Shown here piece after piece: positions 5,262 through 10,019 of a DNA stretch of 10,019 bases (positions are counted from its first letter, which is position 1; every line of letters begins with the position of its first letter). The stretch spans positions 1-10,019 of the forward strand of contig CACXFZ010000060.1 of NCBI GenBank assembly GCA_902767025.1, given 5' to 3'. The notes beneath the pieces were generated by a model that saw only the letters and a list, made by a program, of their open reading frames with translations, made no database searches and was not told the DNA's origin. Made by a program: the position numbers and the translations under genes. Source of the stretch: an uncultured Coriobacteriaceae bacterium. Its GTDB lineage: Bacteria > Actinomycetota > Coriobacteriia > Coriobacteriales > Eggerthellaceae.

Positions 5262-7004
5262 ATGTTCGGTGCGAAGTTCCAGCGCAAGTACGCACTCTCT
5301 GACAAGGGCATTGCGACGACGAAGAGGGGAACGTTCTGGACCGTCATCGTGAACCTCGTCGTGATGGCCGGCATGGGTATCCTGTACTTCCTGATGATGG
5401 GCTTCATGGAAACTCTCGTCGACGGCACCCCCCTGCCCAGCATCGCGGTGTTCGCCGGCGCCACGCTGGCGTTTTTGGTCCTGTCGCTGATCACTCATTA
5501 CCAGCAATACGTCAATACGTATGGCCTTGTGTTCGAAGAGGTCGAGACTATGCGCATTGGCTTGGCGGAGCGCTTGCGCAAGCTTCCGCTCGGCTTTTTC
5601 AGCAAGCGCGACCTGGCCGATCTGACCGAGACGATCATGGGCGACGTCAACCGCATGGAACACGTGTGGTCGCATGTGCTCGGATATTTGTATGGTGGTT
5701 ACATCTCAACGGCAATCATCGCGATCATGCTGTTCGCAATGGACTGGCGCTTGGCGCTGGCGTGCCTGTGGGGCGTGCCCGTTGCCTTCGCGTTGCTGTT
5801 CGGCAGTCGCCGCATCGCCGAGCGTAACGCCGTGACGACGAAAGCCGCATCCTTGGCGGTGGCCGATGGCATGCAAGAAGCGCTTGAGAATATCCGCGAA
5901 ATCCATGCGACGAACCAGGAGCAGCGTTACCTCGACGATTTGAACGCCAGGATCGATGCGTGCGAGCGGATGAAAATCAAGAGCGAATTCGTCACGGGGC
6001 TTTTCGTGAACGGCGCGAGCGTCATCATGCGCCTCGGTGTCGCCACGACGATTCTCGTGGGAGCCAGCCTCATCTTGTCCGGTCAGGTCGACTTCATGTT
6101 GCTGTTCATGTTCCTGCTGGTCATCACGCGTATCTATGCGCCGTTTGACCAGTCGTTGGCGCTGATTGCAGAGGTGTTCCTCTCCGAAGTTTCGGCCCAG
6201 CGCCTGATGGAGATTTACGACACGCCAACGGCTGAGGGCGCGATGGAATTCTCGCCTGACGGCCACGACGTCGTCTTCAAGGACGTCAGCTTCGCCTATG
6301 ACGACGAGCGGGTGCTCGATGGCGTGAGATTCACGGCGAAGGAAGGTGAGGTTACGGCGCTCGTCGGGCCGTCGGGGTCGGGCAAGAGCACCTGCACGCG
6401 CCTCGCCGCGCGGCTCTGGGACGTTTCGCAGGGCGCCATCGAGGTGGGCGGCGTGAACATTTCCACGGTTGACCCCGAGGTGCTGCTCGGCGACTACTCG
6501 ATGGTGTTCCAAGACGTGACGCTGTTCGACGACACGGTGATGGAGAACATTCGCCTTGGCAAGTTCGGTGCAACGGATGCAGAGGTTCTTGCCGCTGCTG
6601 CAGCGGCCAACTGCGACGAATTCGTCAGCAAACTTCCCCAGGGCTATGCCACGCCCATCGGCGAGAACGGAGCGAAGCTTTCTGGTGGCGAGCGCCAGCG
6701 CATATCCATCGCCCGCGCGCTGCTCAAGGACGCGCCCATCGTGCTTCTTGACGAGGCGACTGCATCGCTCGACGTGGAAAACGAGACGAAAGTGCAGAGC
6801 GCGCTTTCGCGGCTACTGGCTGGCAAGACCGTGTTGGTCATCGCGCACCGTATGCGCACCGTCGAAAACGCAGACAAGATCGTCGTGCTCTCCGAAGGCA
6901 GAGTCGTGGAAAAAGGGTCGCCGGCAGAGTTACTCTCACGCGAAGACGGCGTGTTCGCGCACATGCGCGCACTGCAGTCGTCAAGCGCTCAATGGAGTTT
7001 GTGA
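5262..7004 (+). CDS. ABC half-transporter 2 (membrane domain plus ATPase), YbtQ/IrtB-like
   Basis: The 580-aa protein has the same layout as its neighbour: a six-helix membrane domain (about 15-305) and an ATPase domain (about 325-575). Visible motifs are Walker A GPSGSGKST (Lys375), Q-loop MVFQDVTLF, signature LSGGE (473-477), Walker B VLLDE (Asp497, Glu498), D-loop ATASLDVENE and switch His529 in IAHRMR. The D-loop differs from that of partner 1 (ATAFADPENE), so the two subunits are clearly distinct and should form a heterodimer with two competent ATP sites. Start 5262 follows the partner's stop without a gap. No clear terminator follows, so transcription may run on into the metal module 119 nt downstream. 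The transport direction and substrate cannot be decided from sequence; the divergent methyltransferases suggest a methylated small molecule. Confidence 0.9.
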   Translation: MFGAKFQRKYALSDKGIATTKRGTFWTVIVNLVVMAGMGILYFLMMGFMETLVDGTPLPSIAVFAGATLAFLVLSLITHYQQYVNTYGLVFEEVETMRIGLAERLRKLPLGFFSKRDLADLTETIMGDVNRMEHVWSHVLGYLYGGYISTAIIAIMLFAMDWRLALACLWGVPVAFALLFGSRRIAERNAVTTKAASLAVADGMQEALENIREIHATNQEQRYLDDLNARIDACERMKIKSEFVTGLFVNGASVIMRLGVATTILVGASLILSGQVDFMLLFMFLLVITRIYAPFDQSLALIAEVFLSEVSAQRLMEIYDTPTAEGAMEFSPDGHDVVFKDVSFAYDDERVLDGVRFTAKEGEVTALVGPSGSGKSTCTRLAARLWDVSQGAIEVGGVNISTVDPEVLLGDYSMVFQDVTLFDDTVMENIRLGKFGATDAEVLAAAAAANCDEFVSKLPQGYATPIGENGAKLSGGERQRISIARALLKDAPIVLLDEATASLDVENETKVQSALSRLLAGKTVLVIAHRMRTVENADKIVVLSEGRVVEKGSPAELLSREDGVFAHMRALQSSSAQWSL

Positions 7005-7058
7005 TTTGGGAGGGGCGGCTGTATATGCGGCAAAGTGAGAGGAGGGCGACAGAACCTA

Positions 7059-7066
7059 GTTGCAAC
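7059..7066. promoter_or_regulatory. Short palindrome upstream of the metal module
   Basis: GTTGCAAC is a perfect 8-bp palindrome in the 119-nt gap between the ABC pair and the DUF6110-like gene. It could be part of an operator for the metal module, but it is short enough to arise by chance, and I see no well-spaced -35/-10 pair in this gap. Confidence 0.2.
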
Positions 7067-7123
7067 ATGGGATTAGCAAGTTGACCTCGTTATTCAAAGA
7101 TGTTTTCTGAAAGGGGAAACAAC

Positions 7124-7375
7124 ATGGAAAAAGGGACGAAGTACGCGTTGTTCACAGGGCTCGGGTTCCTGCTAGGCGCGGCGGGCGTGAAAGCGGCAAC
7201 GAGCGATACGGCTCGCAAGGGTTACGTCCACGCGATGGCCCAGGGGATGAGGGCTAGAGGCGAGTATCGGGACCTGGTGGAGCAAGCCAAGGCCGAATAC
7301 GACGATATCAAGGCAGAGGCGAGCTACCTTGCCTCTTCTGATAGGGATGCCGCTGAAAAGGCAGACGCGAAGTAA
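7124..7375 (+). CDS. DUF6110-like small membrane-associated protein
   Basis: ATG 7124 is chosen because AAGGGG lies about 8 nt upstream; an in-frame ATG at 7100 lacks a ribosome site. The 83-aa product has one glycine-rich N-terminal hydrophobic segment (residues 7-24, YALFTGLGFLLGAAGVKA), then a charged, helix-forming tail (residues 28-83) with RKGYVHAMAQGMRARGEYRDLVEQAKAEYDDIKAEA. This arrangement matches my memory of DUF6110 proteins, which occur directly upstream of unusual P-type ATPases in gut Firmicutes and Actinomycetota. The ATPase begins 23 nt after its stop. Its molecular role is unknown; an accessory or regulatory subunit of the pump is a plausible inference. The tail may form a coiled coil or amphipathic helix on the cytoplasmic side. 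Confidence 0.75.
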   Translation: MEKGTKYALFTGLGFLLGAAGVKAATSDTARKGYVHAMAQGMRARGEYRDLVEQAKAEYDDIKAEASYLASSDRDAAEKADAK

Positions 7376-7398
7376 ACGTTTTTCGGAAAGACCTCATC

Positions 7399-9483
7399 AT
7401 GGAATTCGCCATAGAACGGGAGTTTCCCGGCCGCATGCGCGTGAAGCTTGCGGGTCCGGTTCCCGAACCAGACGTTGGGCCGCTGATCGCGCTGCTCGAT
7501 GCCTGTTCATACATCGAGTCCTCGCAAGTCTATTCGCGCATTGGATCGGTGGCAATCGTTTACGTGGCAACTGACGAGAACCGCTCGCTTGTCCTCGAAC
7601 GGTTAGCGTCTATCGGCCGCCTTGACGTTGAGCGCGCTCGAGAGAGCCGTTTGTGCTTGTCAGTCGTTCGGCCAGGCAATCTTCTGTTGGATATCGCCTG
7701 GCTTGTTGGAACCTATCTTGCCAGGCGATGGTTTTTGCCAAAGCTGCTTGCCTTGGTGATTAATGCGATTCGATTCGTTCCGTTTGCACGACATGCCGGA
7801 CGTTCGTTGGCGAGGGCACGGCTTGACGTGCCGGTGCTCGATGCATCGGCTATTGCCTTGTCGCTCGTTCAGCTCGATGCGAAGACTGCTGGCGAAACCA
7901 TGTTCTTGCTCGATCTTGGCGAAACGTTGGAGGAATACACCGAGGCTCGCTCCCAAGGGGCGCTCATCGATGCCCTCTTGAATGTCGGCGAAACGGCGCA
8001 GCTCGTTCAAGGCGATGTCGAGATGAGGGTCGACGTCGCAGATCTTCGTCAAGGTGACCTCATTGCCGTCCGCATGGGCATGCCCATCGCAGTGGATGGC
8101 GTCGTCGAGTCGGGGATTGCAATGGTCAACCAGGCTTCGCTCACGGGCGAGCCGCTCGCCGTGGAGCGCACGGTTGGAGACGATGTGTTCGCTGGAACCT
8201 CGGTGGAGGAAGGCGAGGTCCTTGTGCGCGTGAAGGCCGATCCAGGGCAGACTCGCCTGCGCTCAATCGTGTCGCTCGTGGAAGGGGCAGCGCAATACCA
8301 ATCTGCCCGGCAGAGGCATCGTGAGAAGTTGGCCTCGCGCATCGTGCCGTGGAACTTCCTACTTGCCGGCATTGTTGCATGTGTGACGCGTTCCATTGTG
8401 AAAACTTCGGCGGCGCTCATGGTCGACTACTCGTGCGGGTTGAAGCTGACAGGCTCCATCGCCGTGCTGTCTGCCATGCGCCAGTCGGCGCAGGCGGGTT
8501 TCACGGTAAAGGGCTCGAAGTACTTCGATGCCGTATGCGATGCCGATACAATCGTATTCGACAAGACGGGCACGCTCACCGAGGCAACGCCGCGCGTAGC
8601 GAAGGTCGTGGGCAGCAAAGGTTGGCCCCAGCGAGAGGTCCTCCGCTTCGCTGCATGTTTGGAGGAGCATTTCCCGCATCCCGTTGCGCGGGCCGTTGTA
8701 AATGCGGCTGCTGAGCGCGGTCTTGGGCATCGCGCATTGCATGGCGATGTGGAGTACATCGTCGCACACGGTATCGCGTCGACGCTCGAAGGCCAACGCG
8801 TAGTCATCGGGTCGGAGCATTTCGTCGTGGAAGACGAGGGGGTCGCCATGAATGCGCGCCAAAAGGCGCGTATAGACCACGAACTCGAAGGCCTGTCGCC
8901 GTTATACCTGGCGGTTGGTGGGAAGCTCGTCGGTGCCATCGGCGTGGAGGACCCGTTGAAGGAAGGCGTGGCCGACGCCGTACGGCAACTTCGCGAGCTG
9001 GGCTTCGGCCGCATTGTCATGCTGACAGGTGACAACGCGCGCACGGCCGCCCGCATTGCCGCCGAAGCGGGCCTCACCGAGTTCAAGGCGGATTTGCTTC
9101 CCGAGGACAAGCATGCGTTTGTAAAAGAGCTGAAAGCCCAGGGGTGCAAGGTCATGGTCGTCGGGGATGGCGTGAACGATGCGCCCGCACTTGCGGTCGC
9201 GGATGTCGGCATCGCCATGGGTCAAGGAACGGCCATTGCAAAGGAAGTTGCCGACATAACGCTTTCCGACGGCGATTTGTCTTCGATTGTTGCGCTTGTG
9301 AAGCTCTCACGAAGCTTTTCCGAGCGCATGGATCGCACGTTTTTCCAAGTGATGGGCTTGAACTCGGCGTATCTCGTTGCGGGAATCGCGGGAATCGTGA
9401 CACCTCAGGCCTCAAGTCTTCTGCACAACGCCACCACCATCGGCCTGAGCTTGGACTCTGGCAGGCCATATGAGTTGCAATAG
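7399..9483 (+). CDS. Heavy-metal P1B-like P-type ATPase with SCG metal-site motif
   Basis: The 694-aa ATP-driven membrane pump starts with an HMA_2-like domain (residues 1-60) lacking the CxxC metal site. Hydrophobic segments at about 94-128, 147-176, 314-355 and 650-690 account for the membrane domain. All catalytic motifs are visible: TGEP (249-252) for dephosphorylation, DKTGT (Asp388 phosphorylated), HP locus His427-Pro428, TGD (543-545) and GDGVNDAP (Asp590, Asp594). The helix that normally carries CPC or SPC reads YSCGLKL, with Cys346. Among related ATPases of gut bacteria this position is often SCA or SCG, so the change is probably typical of the subgroup. The ion cannot be assigned; first-row metals such as iron, manganese or zinc are possible. 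It is preceded by the DUF6110-like gene and followed after 15 nt by a 26-aa gene, so all are probably one operon. The length is normal and there is no sign of damage. Confidence 0.92.
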   Translation: MEFAIEREFPGRMRVKLAGPVPEPDVGPLIALLDACSYIESSQVYSRIGSVAIVYVATDENRSLVLERLASIGRLDVERARESRLCLSVVRPGNLLLDIAWLVGTYLARRWFLPKLLALVINAIRFVPFARHAGRSLARARLDVPVLDASAIALSLVQLDAKTAGETMFLLDLGETLEEYTEARSQGALIDALLNVGETAQLVQGDVEMRVDVADLRQGDLIAVRMGMPIAVDGVVESGIAMVNQASLTGEPLAVERTVGDDVFAGTSVEEGEVLVRVKADPGQTRLRSIVSLVEGAAQYQSARQRHREKLASRIVPWNFLLAGIVACVTRSIVKTSAALMVDYSCGLKLTGSIAVLSAMRQSAQAGFTVKGSKYFDAVCDADTIVFDKTGTLTEATPRVAKVVGSKGWPQREVLRFAACLEEHFPHPVARAVVNAAAERGLGHRALHGDVEYIVAHGIASTLEGQRVVIGSEHFVVEDEGVAMNARQKARIDHELEGLSPLYLAVGGKLVGAIGVEDPLKEGVADAVRQLRELGFGRIVMLTGDNARTAARIAAEAGLTEFKADLLPEDKHAFVKELKAQGCKVMVVGDGVNDAPALAVADVGIAMGQGTAIAKEVADITLSDGDLSSIVALVKLSRSFSERMDRTFFQVMGLNSAYLVAGIAGIVTPQASSLLHNATTIGLSLDSGRPYELQ

Positions 9484-9498
9484 GAAAGGATCCTTGCC

Positions 9499-9579
9499 GT
9501 GAAAAAGCACAAGTTTTGGGCGTTAGCCACAGCGTTCTGCATGATCATGGCCGTCTGCACGGGCTATAAGCACGCGTAG
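9499..9579 (+). CDS. 26-aa single-helix small protein (DUF6219-like)
   Basis: GTG 9499 is preceded by GGAAAGGA about 8 nt upstream and starts 15 nt after the ATPase stop. The product is VKKHKFWALATAFCMIMAV-CTGYKHA: a basic start (KKHK), one hydrophobic helix (about residues 6-20) with Cys14 and Cys20, and a TGYKHA end. The pattern KxHKxWxxAxxxCMxM...TGYK is, from memory, that of a tiny protein family (probably DUF6219) found after such P-type ATPases. The strong ribosome site, charge layout and position make it likely real. It may be a regulatory micro-subunit of the pump, like other small ATPase-binding peptides; this is inference. Automatic gene finders would usually skip it. Confidence 0.72.
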   Translation: MKKHKFWALATAFCMIMAVCTGYKHA

Positions 9580-9597
9580 CCACGTGCCGCCGTCAAT

Positions 9598-10019
9598 ATG
9601 AACGAAGGTCTCGTCATATCCGCAAGCTGGGTGTTCCTGAGGCGCTCGATGTTGGAGACCCTGCCCATCTTGGATGTAGAGGATCCACGTGCGTTCTACA
9701 GGCGGGCGCGTGCGGTCTACCATCGAGAGATGGCGAAGCTACCCGAGTATGGTGAAGGCGACGTTCTCAAGCTGAATTTGGCGCAGGCGGTGATGCTCGG
9801 CGCCATCTGCGAGACCTGCGAGCCCAAGCCCGACATCGACACGCTTACGAGGTTCTACCACGACTTCCTCACGCATTCGCCAATCCTGCGCAAGAAGATG
9901 GCAAAGCGCGACATGCTGTCGCCCTCCGAGGTACGGCGACAGGCGGACATCGGCAGGAAGAGCCAGGGTGCGGCCCATCCCTTCACCTGGCAATTCGCCG
10001 TCGAGGTGGAAGACACGGA
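9598..10019 (+). CDS. ATC-hydrolase-family protein, 5' part (cut by window edge)
   Basis: The frame stays open from ATG 9598 to the window end: 140 complete codons with no stop. The visible part is helical, with FLRRSMLETLPILDVEDPRAFYRRARAVYHREMAKLPEYGEGD and then LRKKMAKRDMLSPSEVRRQADIGRKSQGAAHPFTWQFAVEVEDT. The last segment strongly resembles the L-2-amino-thiazoline-4-carboxylic acid hydrolase family, whose named member opens ATC toward cysteine; many relatives in gut bacteria have no known substrate. A cysteine pair, CETC, lies at residues 75-78. No ribosome site precedes the ATG. The start is 18 nt after the in-frame TAG of the 26-aa gene, so translation may depend on coupling. Four of 13 arginine codons are AGG by hand count. 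Whether it belongs functionally to the metal module is unknown. Confidence 0.62.
   Translation, partial: MNEGLVISASWVFLRRSMLETLPILDVEDPRAFYRRARAVYHREMAKLPEYGEGDVLKLNLAQAVMLGAICETCEPKPDIDTLTRFYHDFLTHSPILRKKMAKRDMLSPSEVRRQADIGRKSQGAAHPFTWQFAVEVEDT

Noticed and set aside
5706..6512. Reverse-strand frame (268 codons) opposite ABC gene 2
   Set aside because: Low-complexity His/Arg/Glu-rich translation, no ribosome site or domain, and overlap with conserved ATPase motifs on the other strand.
8427..9218. Reverse-strand frame (263 codons) opposite the P-type ATPase
   Set aside because: Ser/Pro/Ala-rich translation without recognisable features, antisense to catalytic motifs of a full-length pump.

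Overview
This window most likely comes from the chromosome of a gut actinomycete of the Coriobacteriia (for example Eggerthellaceae or Collinsella-like). I infer this from the moderately high GC content, frequent GTG starts, strong AGGAGG-type ribosome sites, and genes resembling those of anaerobic gut bacteria. I could not run a taxonomic search, so this is a family-level guess.

Positions 1-1195 hold an initiator tRNA gene, a strong hairpin, a perfect 11-bp tandem repeat, and two small genes richer in AGG/AGA arginine codons than the transporter genes. The first small gene (307-678) is an unrecognised 123-aa protein. The second (717-1106) is a stand-alone 129-aa protein resembling the PD-(D/E)XK tRNase domain found at the C-terminus of CdiA contact-dependent toxins. 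The block looks like an integrated remnant or small island beside a tRNA.

Positions 1196-7004 form a divergent transport and methylation locus. Leftward from about 3300 run an LCM-type methyltransferase (2418-3260), a membrane-anchored class I SAM methyltransferase (1599-2390) and a small one-helix membrane protein (1196-1471). Rightward run two full-length ABC half-transporters (3411-5261 and 5262-7004), directly abutting and almost certainly a heterodimer, with features reminiscent of the YbtPQ/IrtAB group. Between the two arms lie two copies of GTTAG-N6-CTAAC, 22 bp apart centre to centre, which probably bind a regulator not encoded here. A reasonable reading is that one regulator controls both methylation of an unknown small molecule and its transport.

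Positions 7124-10019 form a metal-transport module. It contains a DUF6110-like small membrane-associated protein, a P1B-like P-type ATPase with SCG in place of the usual CPC, a 26-aa single-helix protein that standard length cut-offs would miss, and the 5' part of a gene resembling the ATC-hydrolase family (L-2-amino-thiazoline-4-carboxylate hydrolase), cut by the window edge. Spacing of 23, 15 and 18 nt suggests one transcript.
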